Below, one piece after another: positions 18,994 through 27,782 of a DNA stretch of 64,000 nt. Source of the DNA: Agreia sp. Leaf283 (lineage in GTDB: Bacteria > Actinomycetota > Actinomycetes > Actinomycetales > Microbacteriaceae); NCBI RefSeq assembly GCF_001422485.1, contig NZ_LMNF01000001.1, positions 905,050 through 969,049 on the forward strand, given 5' to 3'. Numbering within the stretch: the stretch's first letter is position 1; each line of letters begins with the position of its first letter. Both the position numbers and the translations under genes were made by a program. The notes under the pieces were generated by a model. It was not told the origin of the DNA and did not search any database. It saw nothing but the letters and a program-made list of their open reading frames with translations.

Positions 18994-20298
18994 ATGCACG
19001 CAATGCGATGCGAGCGGCATGATGTCATCGTGACGTCCATCCCGCATTTCGCACACAGCCTCCGCCGCATGACCGGTCGGGACCCGCAGCAGGCCCACCG
19101 CGCGGCGACTCCGCTCGAGCTGCTCTTCGACCTGACGTTCGTCGTGGCCTTCGGTGTGGCCAGCTCGCAGACGGCCCATCTGCTGTCCGAGGGGCACGTC
19201 GGACCCGCGCTGCTCGGATTCGGCTTCGCTCTGTTCGCGATCTCGTGGGCGTGGATCAACTTCTCGTGGTTCGCGTCGGCCTACGACACCGACGACTGGT
19301 TGTTCCGGGTGCTGACGATGGTGCAGATGATCGGCGTCATCGTTCTCGCGCTGGGCCTCCCCGTGCTGTTCGAGTCGTTGGATCACGGGGACCGCCTCGA
19401 CAACACCATCGTCGTGCTGGGCTACGTGATCATGCGCGTGGCGCTCGTGCTGCAGTGGCTTCGCGCAGCCGCCCAGGATCCGGCGCGCAAGGTCGTCGCG
19501 CTCAGCTATGCCAAGAACATCGCCCTCATTCAGATCGGATGGGTGGTCGTCGCCATCCTGCCGATTCCGATCGGAGTGGCGATCCCGATCTCACTGGTGC
19601 TGTTCGCGGCCGAGATGGCCGCGCCCGTCTTCGCCGAGGGCAAGGGTGTGCGATCGGGGGTGGGCTCCACGCCGTGGCACGCGCACCACATCGCGGAGCG
19701 CTACGGGCTGCTGGCGATCATCACGCTCGGCGAAGTGGTGCTCGGCACGGTGACCGCGGCGACCGCCGTGATAGACGAGTCGGGGTGGAACGGCGAGACC
19801 GCCATCCTCGTGATCACGGGGGTCGGCCTGGCGTTCGGTCTCTGGTGGACCTACTTCATCCTCGATGCCGGCGCTGTTCTGCAGAAGTTCAGGTCACGCG
19901 CGTTCGTCTGGGGTTATGGCCACCTGCTGATCTTCGCGTCGATCACGGCAACGGGCACCGGGCTGCACCTCGTGGAGTACCTGATCGAGCACCATACGGA
20001 GATCGGCATCGTCGGCACCGTGCTCTCCGTCGCCATTCCGGTGTTCGTGTTCATGATCACGTCGTTCGCCCTGTATGCCTGGCTGATGCGTTCTCTCGAC
20101 CCGCTCCACATCGTCCTGGTCGCCATCAGCGCGGCGTTTCTGGCCGGAGGTGTCATCGCGGCGGCGGCGGGTGCATCGATCGGCGTCTGCCTTATGCTCG
20201 TCACGCTCAGCCCCTATGTCGTGGTCGTCGGCTACGAGACGATCGGCCACCGGCACCAGGCGGCGCAACTCGCCCGGGTGCTCGCCGCCACAGAATAG
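18994..20298 (+). CDS. ltrA: Low temperature requirement protein A family membrane protein
   Basis: The protein (434 residues from ATG 18994; 422 from the GTG at 19030) has about eleven membrane segments and the LtrA signature [21 protein letters not shown] near residue 40, plus [23 protein letters not shown]. LtrA was first linked to growth at low temperature in Listeria; its transport role is unproven. The start is uncertain because neither candidate has a strong ribosome site. Position between the exporter and the PadR gene, with the same operator on both sides, suggests one regulon. Confidence 0.88.
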   Translation: MHAMRCERHDVIVTSIPHFAHSLRRMTGRDPQQAHRAATPLELLFDLTFVVAFGVASSQTAHLLSEGHVGPALLGFGFALFAISWAWINFSWFASAYDTDDWLFRVLTMVQMIGVIVLALGLPVLFESLDHGDRLDNTIVVLGYVIMRVALVLQWLRAAAQDPARKVVALSYAKNIALIQIGWVVVAILPIPIGVAIPISLVLFAAEMAAPVFAEGKGVRSGVGSTPWHAHHIAERYGLLAIITLGEVVLGTVTAATAVIDESGWNGETAILVITGVGLAFGLWWTYFILDAGAVLQKFRSRAFVWGYGHLLIFASITATGTGLHLVEYLIEHHTEIGIVGTVLSVAIPVFVFMITSFALYAWLMRSLDPLHIVLVAISAAFLAGGVIAAAAGASIGVCLMLVTLSPYVVVVGYETIGHRHQAAQLARVLAATE

Positions 20299-20306
20299 CC
20301 CTGATT

Positions 20307-20321
20307 GTTCCTAGCAGGAAT
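20307..20321. promoter_or_regulatory. PadR-type operator, copy 2
   Basis: GTTCCTAGCAGGAAT matches the site at 18955-18969 at 13 of 15 positions. It lies 30 bases before the PadR start, next to a second small palindrome AACCTAAGGTT at 20333-20343, and probably mediates autoregulation. Confidence 0.75.
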
Positions 20322-20350
20322 GTCCGTGTCGGGAACCTAAGGTTGCATTC

Positions 20351-20899
20351 ATGGTGAATCGCGCTCTGTCGCCCACGGCGTACGCGCTGCTGGGCCTGCT
20401 CGTCTTCGATCGCGAGAACCCCGAGGGGATGACGGGCTACGAGCTCAAGCAGCGCGCCGACTTCACCCTGCGCTACTACTGGGTGAGTCCGGCGATGAGC
20501 CAGATCTACACCGAGCTGCGCAAGCTCTCCGAAGCCGAGTTCGTCGAGACGGCGCCCTCCGACGGGCCGACGCGCTATCGCGTGACCGAGCTCGGCGAGG
20601 AACAGCTGCAGACCTGGCTCTTCCACGGTGAGGTCGGTTTCCCCATCCTCAAGCACCCCGTGGCGCTGCGATTGCTCATGGGTCGGCTGTCGACGCCCGA
20701 TCAGCTGGGCTCCATGCTCGAGACGCACCTGGATGACCTGGCCGCGCGCCGGGCCGACCTGCAGGGTGTGCGAGACATGCTCGGCGACGAGCATCGCGTT
20801 CGCTACGCCGCGATGGTGGCCGACTGGGGCCTCGCCTACTACGACAGCGAGGCGCAGATCGTGGCCGGACTGCGTGAACAGCTCGACGGCATGGACTGA
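20351..20899 (+). CDS. PadR-family transcriptional regulator
   Basis: The 182-residue product has the PadR winged helix at residues 7-80 (LSPTAYALLGLLVFD, GYELKQRADFTLRYYW, SQIYTELRKLSEAEFVE and TRYRVTELGEEQL) and a C-terminal helical dimerisation part. PadR proteins usually repress genes for export or degradation of toxic compounds. Operators on both sides of ltrA make the drrAB-like exporter, ltrA and its own gene the likely targets. The gene ends 3 bases from a convergent hydrolase gene. Confidence 0.93.
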   Translation: MVNRALSPTAYALLGLLVFDRENPEGMTGYELKQRADFTLRYYWVSPAMSQIYTELRKLSEAEFVETAPSDGPTRYRVTELGEEQLQTWLFHGEVGFPILKHPVALRLLMGRLSTPDQLGSMLETHLDDLAARRADLQGVRDMLGDEHRVRYAAMVADWGLAYYDSEAQIVAGLREQLDGMD

Positions 20900-20902
20900 G
20901 CG

Positions 20903-21568
20903 CTACTCCGCCAGCGCGGCGAGCTCGGCCATCACGCGCGGGTGCGCGAGCACGCGGAAGTGCCCGCCCGTGTCGAGCCGCACGTTCTTGGCTCCGACCA
21001 GTTCGCTGCCAGCGGGAACGTGCGGATCGAACTCCCCGTACACCGACACGATGCGCGAGTTCACCGACTCGTCGTGGGCCAGCGCGAGGATCGTCGCGTT
21101 CTTCGGCGAGAAGATGCGCAGGCTGGGAAGCACCATGAACCGGGCATAGAACGATCCTCCGAAGGGCGCGGCGACGGCGAGCATCGACTCTATTCGCGCG
21201 GCCTCCCTCCCCGCCGTCATGGCGTATTTGCCGATGAGCCCGCCTTTGCTGTGCGAGACGACCACGACGCCCCGCAGGTCGTGGGTGGCCAGAAACGCCG
21301 AAACGAGATCGGCAGCCTCGACGACGGGCCGGTTGTTCCAGTTCAGTGCATCGACTACGTACACCGGATGCCCGCGGTCATGCATCGCGCGGATCAGCGG
21401 CTGCATAAAACGCCAGGTCTCGTACACGCCGGGAATGACCACGATCGGCTTCGCCTCTCCCGAGCGGAACGAGGCGGGGTCGGTTCTGCCGAGGATCGCC
21501 CGCGCCTGCCAATAGAGGGCGTAGACGTAGTCGCGTGCCCACCACCCGGCGATGCGCAGCGGCCTCAC
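20903..21568 (-). CDS. Alpha/beta-fold hydrolase (lipase-like)
   Basis: The 221-residue protein has the oxyanion block IVVIPGVYETW near residue 42, the nucleophile elbow SHSKGG near residue 105, an Asp in YGEFDPHVPAGSE and a His in TGGHFRVLAHP near the end, the layout of esterase/lipase proteins. The cap domain seems short. The start is GTG 21568, which overlaps the stop of the upstream hydrolase gene by 4 bases, so the two are co-translated. The substrate is unknown; an N-terminal WWARDYVYALYW segment may touch the membrane. Confidence 0.87.
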   Translation of the reverse strand: MRPLRIAGWWARDYVYALYWQARAILGRTDPASFRSGEAKPIVVIPGVYETWRFMQPLIRAMHDRGHPVYVVDALNWNNRPVVEAADLVSAFLATHDLRGVVVVSHSKGGLIGKYAMTAGREAARIESMLAVAAPFGGSFYARFMVLPSLRIFSPKNATILALAHDESVNSRIVSVYGEFDPHVPAGSELVGAKNVRLDTGGHFRVLAHPRVMAELAALAE

Positions 21569-22365
21569 GATCGCGATCCCGACACGGCGGCGTGCACCGA
21601 CGACGCGAGCTCTCCCGCGACGAAACTGCGGAGCGCGCCCGCCACGGCTCGGGGAGCCGTGTACTGCACGACGTGCCTATTGCGGGGAACCGTTGCGAGG
21701 CATCCGATCGGCGCTCGCGCGACGAGCCGTCGGCACCAGTCCTCGCTCGCGATCGGGTCATTGCCGCCGCGCAGAACCAGCAGCGGCTGGGTGAGCGACG
21801 TGACCCGCTCGTCGATCGGGTAGGTCAGCATGGGCTTCGACTGCGCGAGAAAGTAGACGGGGCCGCAGCGCAGGTAGTCGAGAAAGACCACGGCGTTGGT
21901 CAGGGGCGGTTCGCCCAGGATGTCGACGGCCAGCGCTCGGGACTGCGCGAGCAGCGAGCGGTGCCTCGAGTCGGAGACCGGTCCGATGATCGCGACGTGA
22001 GACGCGAGGTCGGGCCGGAGGAGAGCGAGTTCGACCACCCACTGCGCGCCCATCGAGTGACCGACGAGCACGACGTCGCGCAGTGCGAGCTCGTCGAGTG
22101 AGCGAGCCAGCAGCAAGGCCATCTCGCGCACGGTTGGCGAGAAGCTCGGCTTGAGCGTACCGCCGAATCCGGGCAGGTCGAGCGAGTAGACAGGGCCGTC
22201 GCTCTCGAGCTCGTGATGCAGCCGGGAGAAGTAACGGTGCGAGGTGCCGATGCCGTGCACGAGCACGATCGCGGGTCCCGCTCCGGATGCTGACACCGCG
22301 TCGCTCGCGTGCGTGTCACCGACGAATGCTCGGATGCCGGTGGTCAGGGTGCGAGCGGAGGGCAT
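21565..22365 (-). CDS. Alpha/beta-fold hydrolase
   Basis: The 266-residue product has the HG oxyanion motif VLVHGIGTSHRYF near residue 35, the elbow GHSMGA near residue 102, the acid in RGGNDPIASEDW and the catalytic His in PRNRHVVQYTAP, all in canonical order. It resembles carboxylesterases and meta-cleavage-product-type hydrolases. It is first in a two-gene leftward operon with another hydrolase. Bases 22366-22461 carry no evident gene. Confidence 0.88.
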   Translation of the reverse strand: MPSARTLTTGIRAFVGDTHASDAVSASGAGPAIVLVHGIGTSHRYFSRLHHELESDGPVYSLDLPGFGGTLKPSFSPTVREMALLLARSLDELALRDVVLVGHSMGAQWVVELALLRPDLASHVAIIGPVSDSRHRSLLAQSRALAVDILGEPPLTNAVVFLDYLRCGPVYFLAQSKPMLTYPIDERVTSLTQPLLVLRGGNDPIASEDWCRRLVARAPIGCLATVPRNRHVVQYTAPRAVAGALRSFVAGELASSVHAAVSGSRS

Positions 22366-22461
22366 TCCCTCACGGTAGGCCGTCGCGATGGATGTGCGGG
22401 GTGGCGTTGACCGCGGGGAGTGGGTCGGGTAGGCGGCACTTGATCAGAACGGGGTCAGCTT

Positions 22462-23376
22462 CTATGCGCCGGGGACTCCGGCTTCGTGGATGGCCGCGCC
22501 GTAGCAGCCGCCCGTCTGCCAGTCGTAGGGCTGGTCGGCCGACAACCGCGGGCCGTAGAGGGCGACGAACGCGTCGTCCATATCCGACTGTGATGTGTCT
22601 CCGTCTCCAGCCAGTGGATTCACGTCGAACGCGCCTCCGTTGAATTGGATCGCGCCGTCTGGCCTGACGTTGTCGGAGATGTCGAAGGTGAATCCCCGGT
22701 CGTTCATGCACGACGTGATGGAGGCGTCGATGGCCTCCGCGGTCGCCGCATCGAACCCCGAGGCGAAGCCCGGAGTCTCGCCGGCGTAGCCATAGGGCTG
22801 CTCGGGCGGGTAGGCCATCGAGTTGTAGAGCTCGGTGATCTTCGCGAGCTCGGCGTCGGTGAAGCCTGTCGAGTCGTCATCGAGGAGCCCCGCCTTGTGA
22901 ACTGCCTCTCCGTAGCAGCCGCCCGACGTCCAGTCGTAGTGGGGGAGCAGGTTGTCGGGAGAGCCGTAGAGGGACCCCTGCTCGCTCTGGTCGAAGCCTT
23001 CGGGCATCGGATTGAACCCGGTCGAGACGAATCCGATCACCGAGCCCGTTTCCGGCGCCAGCGCGAACTGGTAGCTGTACCCGTGCGTGGTCATGCAGAT
23101 CTTGATCGCCGTCTGAACGCGGATGTAGGTGTCTCGATCGTGCTCGTCGGTATAGCCGGGCAACCCTGCGATCAACTCGGCTGGAAGGTTCGAGACCACC
23201 GGCTCGGCAGGTGCGTCCTCTGAGAGCGCGGAGTCGATGGTGGTCTGGAGAGCGGGAGTCGAGGCCGACTCGAGGAGGGCGTGCGACTCGACGACTCCGA
23301 CTCCGATGAAGACGGCGGTCGCGACGATGCCGATGCCCGCGACGGCTGCGATGATCGCGGCGATCCGGCGCTTCAT
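22462..23376 (-). CDS. Exported or membrane-anchored protein with two internal repeats
   Basis: The 304-residue protein begins MKRRIAAIIAAVAGIGIVAT, an uncleaved anchor or signal peptide. Its outer part holds two copies of one module: a Cys-containing helix (KICMTTHGYSYQF, then TSCMNDRGFTFDI) and, 60-70 residues later, a block with a second Cys (DWTSGGCYGEAVHKAG, then DWQTGGCYGAAIHEAG). The paired cysteines probably form a disulphide in each module. I recognise no named family. Its ATG overlaps the upstream membrane-protein stop by 4 bases in an operon led by a PadR regulator. Confidence 0.75.
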   Translation of the reverse strand: MKRRIAAIIAAVAGIGIVATAVFIGVGVVESHALLESASTPALQTTIDSALSEDAPAEPVVSNLPAELIAGLPGYTDEHDRDTYIRVQTAIKICMTTHGYSYQFALAPETGSVIGFVSTGFNPMPEGFDQSEQGSLYGSPDNLLPHYDWTSGGCYGEAVHKAGLLDDDSTGFTDAELAKITELYNSMAYPPEQPYGYAGETPGFASGFDAATAEAIDASITSCMNDRGFTFDISDNVRPDGAIQFNGGAFDVNPLAGDGDTSQSDMDDAFVALYGPRLSADQPYDWQTGGCYGAAIHEAGVPGA

Positions 23377-24113
23377 CGTGCGCTTCCTTCTTCTGACGCG
23401 GAGGCGAGGGGCGGCCGTACCGCCCTGCTGCTCGGCCACCACCAGAGCGCGGCTGCGGCGAAGAACAGGCCCAATGCGCCGACGAGGGCGTACTTCGGAA
23501 GAGGCCAGAGCTCGGAGAAGTACATGAACGAGTTGACCGCCGCGCTGCCGTAGAGCAGACCGTGGAATCCGAACTGCACGACGGCCGCCTGCGCGATCAT
23601 CAGGGCGAGTGCGCCCGCGAACCGGGCGCGTTTCCACCCGAGGAGGATCAGGCCGACGGTGGACAGCAGAAGCGACAGGACGAGCGCCCCACTGAGCGCG
23701 GTGACCACGGTATCGCCCGTGACCGCGAGGTAGGACACAACGCGGGTCAGCGTGAACGCTCCGAAGACGACGACTCCCAATCCGACCGTGACCGTGATCG
23801 CGAGAGCGGCGTTGTCGTTGCGCCTGAGGCGGAATTCCAGGGGGTCGTGCACGCGGGCCTCTCGCAGTTGCGCACGCCGCCAGCGGAGGTCGTCGACCAT
23901 GCCGCGCAGGCGGCGTCGGCGGATGCTGCGGGCCACCTCGTCGGGTTGCAGGCCGACCGATTCCGCCCAGACGACGTGTTCGTACAGGTCGGAGGTCAGC
24001 TCGTCGAGCCGATCATTCGTGGCCTGTCGATCGATGCCCCGGGTGTACCAGGCGGCCCAGCGCAGAACATGCGCGGTCATTCGCCGGTAGTCGGCCGTGC
24101 GTGCGACGCTCAT
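23373..24113 (-). CDS. Membrane protein with N-terminal helical domain
   Basis: The 246-residue protein has a 100-residue soluble start with helices DRLDELTSDLYEHVVWAESVG and RSIRRRRLRGMVDDLRWRRA, similar to the N-terminal part of DUF1700-like proteins that are often encoded next to PadR regulators, then four or five membrane segments and a Trp-rich last helix. It overlaps both neighbours by 4 bases (ATGA), so PadR, this gene and the exported repeat protein form a tightly coupled operon. The function is unknown; envelope-stress sensing is a guess. Confidence 0.72.
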   Translation of the reverse strand: MSVARTADYRRMTAHVLRWAAWYTRGIDRQATNDRLDELTSDLYEHVVWAESVGLQPDEVARSIRRRRLRGMVDDLRWRRAQLREARVHDPLEFRLRRNDNAALAITVTVGLGVVVFGAFTLTRVVSYLAVTGDTVVTALSGALVLSLLLSTVGLILLGWKRARFAGALALMIAQAAVVQFGFHGLLYGSAAVNSFMYFSELWPLPKYALVGALGLFFAAAALWWWPSSRAVRPPLASASEEGSAR

Positions 24114-24517
24114 GCCAGCCCTCCCGCGTCGATGCCCAGAAGCGGAACCCCCGGAATGACGCCACCGGCACGAGCGCGCCGACGTTCGGCCACGGCATCC
24201 GCGCCGAGGGCCAGCGCCTCCGCGCGATAGGCCTTCTCGCCCTCGCCCGTCACCGTGTAGAGGCGGCGCCGAGGCCGGTTCTCGGCGTCGGCGGCTGCCG
24301 AGTCCTCCCACGTCGACTCGAGGAGCCCGGAGTCCTTCATGCGGCCGAGCGCCTTGTAGAGCGTGCCGTGGGCCGTCAGTTCGGTGCCGGAGTGATCGGA
24401 CAGTGCGCGAGCGAGAGCGAAGCCGTAGAAGGTGCCGTCGCTCGCCTGCAGCGCGAGGCCGCATTCGAGCACATCGAACTCGATGGGAAAGAGTCGTCCT
24501 GGTTTACGTTTGGCCAT
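24110..24517 (-). CDS. PadR-family transcriptional regulator
   Basis: The 135-residue product has a PadR-type winged helix: FDVLECGLALQASDGTFYGF, AHGTLYKALGRMKDSGLLES and RRLYTVTGEGEKAY. It lacks the long C-terminal domain of the PadR at 20351 and belongs to the short subfamily 2. It is first in the operon that encodes a membrane protein and an exported repeat protein. The palindrome AGGAAG-N4-CTTCCT 11 bases upstream is the likely operator. Confidence 0.9.
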   Translation of the reverse strand: MAKRKPGRLFPIEFDVLECGLALQASDGTFYGFALARALSDHSGTELTAHGTLYKALGRMKDSGLLESTWEDSAAADAENRPRRRLYTVTGEGEKAYRAEALALGADAVAERRRARAGGVIPGVPLLGIDAGGLA

Positions 24518-24528
24518 ACGTCCACCAT

Positions 24529-24544
24529 AGGAAGCTATCTTCCT
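24529..24544. promoter_or_regulatory. AGGAAG-CTAT-CTTCCT operator upstream of a PadR gene
   Basis: A perfect 6-bp inverted repeat with a 4-base spacer lies between the DoxX stop and the PadR start. The adjoining TTTAAGCAAG also occurs in the promoter region at 49255-49264. Confidence 0.6.
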
Positions 24545-24558
24545 TTAAGCAAGAACTC

Positions 24559-24969
24559 TTATTTGGCCGTGCGCGTCGACCACCACGCCCACGCGATCAG
24601 CAGGGGCTGGCCGAACAGGCGCCCGACGCGCTTGGCGTCGGAATCGAGACCGAACGCATCCCGGTGGTGGATCGCCTGTGCGATGTTGCCGGGGAAGATC
24701 GCGGTGAAGAAGGCCGCTGCCAGGCCGCCTACCCGCTCGCGCTGCGAGCGCGGAGCGAAGAGCAGTGCCGCGCCGAGCGTGATCTCGGCCACGCCGCTCA
24801 ACAGCACCGTCGTGTCCTCTTTCAAGGGGACGAACTCGGGCACCTGCGCGCGGAAGTCGTCGCGGGCGAAGGTGAGGTGGCTGGTGCCGGCGAGAACGAG
24901 GATGGCGCCGAGCGCGATGCGGGCTGCGGTGCGGCCCTTCGAGGCGGGCTTGTCGAGCTGTTTCGTCAT
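24559..24969 (-). CDS. DoxX-like family membrane protein
   Basis: The 136-residue protein has four membrane segments and the DoxX-like pattern ARIALGAILVLAGTSHLTFAR, SGVAEITLGAALL and AIFPGNIAQAIHHRDAFGLD. DoxX proteins are small membrane partners in thiosulphate or oxidative-stress metabolism; the exact role here is unknown. CGAGGAGCC precedes ATG 24969. The 170 bases up to 25139 hold no gene that I can see. Confidence 0.85.
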   Translation of the reverse strand: MTKQLDKPASKGRTAARIALGAILVLAGTSHLTFARDDFRAQVPEFVPLKEDTTVLLSGVAEITLGAALLFAPRSQRERVGGLAAAFFTAIFPGNIAQAIHHRDAFGLDSDAKRVGRLFGQPLLIAWAWWSTRTAK

Positions 24970-25139
24970 GGGGCTCCTCGGGTGAATCGAATGGTCTCAC
25001 TCGACGATACGCCTCGCATCCTGATGACGGTCGGCGGGCCGGCAGGCGCGACAGCCGGATGCGCCGGGTCGGCTATCACCGCATCGCCCGTATATCTATG
25101 GGTCGGCGACGATCGGTTGCTTCTCCGTACATTGGCGGA

Positions 25140-25346
25140 ATGAAGAAGTTCATCGCTCACTCCCTCGTCGCGACTGCCGCCCTGCTCCTGCTCGCCGGAT
25201 GTACGGGCGAGGCTCAGGATACCGACTACATCGGCACCGCCACTCCGACCCCGTCGGTATCGGAGACCCCGACCCCCACACCCACCCCCACGCCGACGGA
25301 GACGCCGACACCGACGCCGACCCCTGCGGAGCCGGACAACATCTGA
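25140..25346 (+). CDS. Small lipoprotein with Thr-Pro repeat tail
   Basis: The 68-residue product has a type II signal peptide with lipobox LLAGC (Cys near residue 21). After it comes a low-complexity stretch of about twelve TP pairs, interrupted by E, and the end AEPDNI. It is predicted to sit on the outer face of the membrane as an extended stalk. There is no folded domain. The start at ATG 25140 is fixed by the signal peptide, though the ribosome site is weak. Confidence 0.7.
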   Translation: MKKFIAHSLVATAALLLLAGCTGEAQDTDYIGTATPTPSVSETPTPTPTPTPTETPTPTPTPAEPDNI

Positions 25347-25392
25347 CCCGGGCGCGACCCGGCCGTCGGTGCGGCGCGATAGCCTGCGAAGC

Positions 25393-26331
25393 ATGAAATA
25401 CGTGCCCCTCGGAACAACCGGCCTGACCGTCTCCCAGCACATTCTGGGGCTGATGCGCATTCCCGAGCTGTCGGCATCCGAGATTCGCACGCTCGTGGGC
25501 GACGCCCGAGCCGAGGGCATCACCTTCTTCGACCATGCAGACATCTACGGCTCGGGCGGAAGCCCCGAGCACGTGTGCGAGAGCCTGTTCGCCGACGCGC
25601 TGAACTACACGTCGGCCGAGCGCGAGCAGATGGTGCTGCAGACCAAGTGCGGCATCCGCCCGGGCTACTTCGACTTCTCGGCCGAGCACATCGTCGACTC
25701 GGTGAACGGATCGCTGACGGCGCTCAAGACCGACTACCTCGACCTTCTGCTGCTGCACCGTCCCGACGCGCTCGTCGAGCCCGATGAGGTGGCCGCCGCG
25801 TTCGAGCAGCTGCACTCCGAGGGCAAGGTGCGGCATTTCGGCGTCTCGAACCATACGCCCGGCCAGATCGAGCTGCTGAAGAAGTCCGTTGCGCAGCCGC
25901 TCGTGGTGAACCAGCTGCAGCTGAGCATCCCCCACGCTCCGTCGATCACCTCGGGGCTCGCCATGAACATGGCGCATTCCGAGCAGTCGGTCGATCGGCA
26001 CAACGGCGTTCTCGACTACTGCCGCCTCAACGACATCACGGTGCAGGCGTGGTCGCCGTTCCAGTCGGGCGGCACCGGTGGTGTCTTCATCGGAGACCGT
26101 GAGAACTACCCCGAGCTGAACGACGTGCTCGACGACCTCGCCGCCGTCTACGGAGTGACGCCCACCGCCATCGCCGCCGCGTGGATCACCCGGCATCCGG
26201 CGCGCATTCAGCTCGTGCTCGGAACGACCAAGGGCTCGCGGGTGCGCGAGGCGGCCGCCGGCTCGGAGATCGAGCTGACCAGGCCGGAGTGGTATCGGTT
26301 GCTGGTGGCGGGCGGGGCGCTGCTGCCCTAG
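25393..26331 (+). CDS. Aldo/keto reductase, YdhF-like
   Basis: The 312-residue TIM barrel has the AKR catalytic set: D and Y in FDHADIYGSG near residue 50, K in QTKCGIRPGYFDFS and H in LLLHRPDALVEP. The NADPH site is in the C-terminal TTKGSRVREA. It best fits the YdhF-type oxidoreductases. MKYVPLGTTGLTVSQ is the usual family start. The stop is shared as CTAG with the convergent DUF4870-like gene. The substrate is unknown. Confidence 0.92.
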   Translation: MKYVPLGTTGLTVSQHILGLMRIPELSASEIRTLVGDARAEGITFFDHADIYGSGGSPEHVCESLFADALNYTSAEREQMVLQTKCGIRPGYFDFSAEHIVDSVNGSLTALKTDYLDLLLLHRPDALVEPDEVAAAFEQLHSEGKVRHFGVSNHTPGQIELLKKSVAQPLVVNQLQLSIPHAPSITSGLAMNMAHSEQSVDRHNGVLDYCRLNDITVQAWSPFQSGGTGGVFIGDRENYPELNDVLDDLAAVYGVTPTAIAAAWITRHPARIQLVLGTTKGSRVREAAAGSEIELTRPEWYRLLVAGGALLP

Positions 26332-26867
26332 CGGATGAACGGGATCGCGATGCGGTTGCGCAGCACGGTGCGCTTGTTCGCCGCGACGAGTCCCATGATG
26401 ATCACCACGAGGTGCGCGATGCCGAGGGCGAGGAAGAGCACGACGGGGATGCCGATGGGGAAGAATCCCGTGCTGTCGTCGCCGCGGGTCGCGAGCATGA
26501 TGGCGAAGAAGAGAAAGTCGAGCACGATGTACGCGATGAGGCTGAGGCCCCAGTTCGCGGCCTGGCGCGCGTTCTCGGCGGCGAGCTCGCCCTTCGTCTT
26601 CTGCGAGGGGTACATCGCCGCCATCACGATTCCGGCAACCAGCAGGCTCAGATAAGGGATCGGGATGTAGGCGAGAAAGCCGAGTCCGTAGGCAAGAGCG
26701 CCCGTGGGGGCAGCCGCGAGTGGCTGCGAATAGCCCGCCGGCAGATTCGGCTGCTGCCCGACCTGAGGATACGGCTGCTGGTACGCCGACTGGTAGGAGC
26801 TGGGCGCCGGCTCGGGCTGGCCGGGAGTCTGGGGTGGCAGGGATTCGTAAGAGGATCCGGTTGTCAT
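26328..26867 (-). CDS. DUF4870-like membrane protein
   Basis: The 179-residue protein has a Pro/Gln/Tyr-rich cytoplasmic N-terminus of about 55 residues, then three or four membrane segments; NARQAANWGLSLIAYIVLDF is the typical DUF4870 helix. The disordered P/Q/Y-rich start resembles that of actinobacterial small membrane proteins involved in envelope organisation, but no function is known. The palindrome TGGGGAGAAGTCCCCA lies 36 bases upstream. Confidence 0.83.
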   Translation of the reverse strand: MTTGSSYESLPPQTPGQPEPAPSSYQSAYQQPYPQVGQQPNLPAGYSQPLAAAPTGALAYGLGFLAYIPIPYLSLLVAGIVMAAMYPSQKTKGELAAENARQAANWGLSLIAYIVLDFLFFAIMLATRGDDSTGFFPIGIPVVLFLALGIAHLVVIIMGLVAANKRTVLRNRIAIPFIR

Positions 26868-26902
26868 GGTTCCACGCTATAGATCGGCCCGCGCATCGAG
26901 AA

Positions 26903-26918
26903 TGGGGAGAAGTCCCCA
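26903..26918. promoter_or_regulatory. TGGGGAGAAGTCCCCA palindrome in a divergent promoter region
   Basis: This site matches the one at 9526-9540 in 12 of 14 central positions. Both lie between a leftward membrane-protein gene and a rightward gene. Confidence 0.45.
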
Positions 26919-26956
26919 CTCATGAGCCTGTCCGCGGTCGCGACTACGCTGGACGG

Positions 26957-27703
26957 ATGCTCACCGCCGGGGTCGATCTCGCCGCCGAGAACAAGGGAAC
27001 CGCCCTCGCGGTGATCGAGTGGTCGGGCGCCCGGGCCACGCTCGCGGAGCTTACGCTCGGCGTCGGCGACGCGGCGATCGCCGATGCTGCCACGGCGGTC
27101 GACAAGCTCGGCATCGACTGCGCCTTCGGCTGGCCCGACGAGTTCGTGAGCTTCGTCGTCGCCAACGCCGACCATGAATCCGTCGATGGACTCGAGGTCG
27201 ACGGAGGCATGGACTGGCGCCGCACTCTCGCCTACCGCGAGACCGATCGCGAGGTGCGAGCCAAGACGGGCCGCTGGCCGCTCAGCGTGTCGACCGACCG
27301 ACTCGGCCTCACCGCGATGCGGTGCGCAGGTCTGCTCGGCCGCATCCAGGCTCGGGGCGTCGAGGTCGACCGCTCGGGCGCCGGCGTCGTGGTCGAGATC
27401 TATCCCGGCGCGAGCCTCAGGCTCTGGGGGTTCGACACCACCGGGTACCGGGTGGGCGCGACGGCCCGCGAGCTGCTGCTGGCGCAGATTCTGGATGCCG
27501 CCCCCTGGCTCGACCTGCAAGGTTCCGCCGATCTCATGGTGCGGTCGGGCGACGCCTTCGACGCCGTGATCGCGGCCCTCGCTTCGCGGAGTGCGGCGCT
27601 CGGCCACTACGACGCTCCGGCGCCGGAGCAGCTGGCCCGCGCGCGCCGCGAGGGCTGGACCGCCCTCCCGACGGCCCCGCTCTCCGCACTCCACCCTGCG
27701 TAA
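26957..27703 (+). CDS. DUF429-family protein (RNase H-like fold)
   Basis: The 248-residue product starts TAGVDLAAENKGTALAVIEW, with an acidic Asp at the position typical of RNase H-like nucleases, and contains CAFGWPDEFVSFV, RETDREVRAKTGRWPLSVST and the late SGDAFDAVIAALASR motif that define DUF429. Members are predicted nucleases, with no proven substrate. ATG 26957 follows GGACG only, a weak ribosome site. A 69-base palindromic element begins directly after the stop. Confidence 0.85.
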   Translation: MLTAGVDLAAENKGTALAVIEWSGARATLAELTLGVGDAAIADAATAVDKLGIDCAFGWPDEFVSFVVANADHESVDGLEVDGGMDWRRTLAYRETDREVRAKTGRWPLSVSTDRLGLTAMRCAGLLGRIQARGVEVDRSGAGVVVEIYPGASLRLWGFDTTGYRVGATARELLLAQILDAAPWLDLQGSADLMVRSGDAFDAVIAALASRSAALGHYDAPAPEQLARARREGWTALPTAPLSALHPA

Positions 27704-27772
27704 CCGCGCCCGCCCGGCGCATCCGCTGCCGGACGGCCGGGCGCGGATGGCCCCAGCGGGAGCGGATGCGGC
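27704..27772. repeat. Intergenic palindrome, class III copy 1
   Basis: In reverse complement this element is about 85% identical over 67 bases to the one at 43600-43671, sharing CCCGCTGGGG, GCGCCCGG and GCGGATGCGCCG blocks. It fills the space between the convergent DUF429 and regulator genes. Confidence 0.75.
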
Positions 27773-27782
27773 GCGGGGCGAA

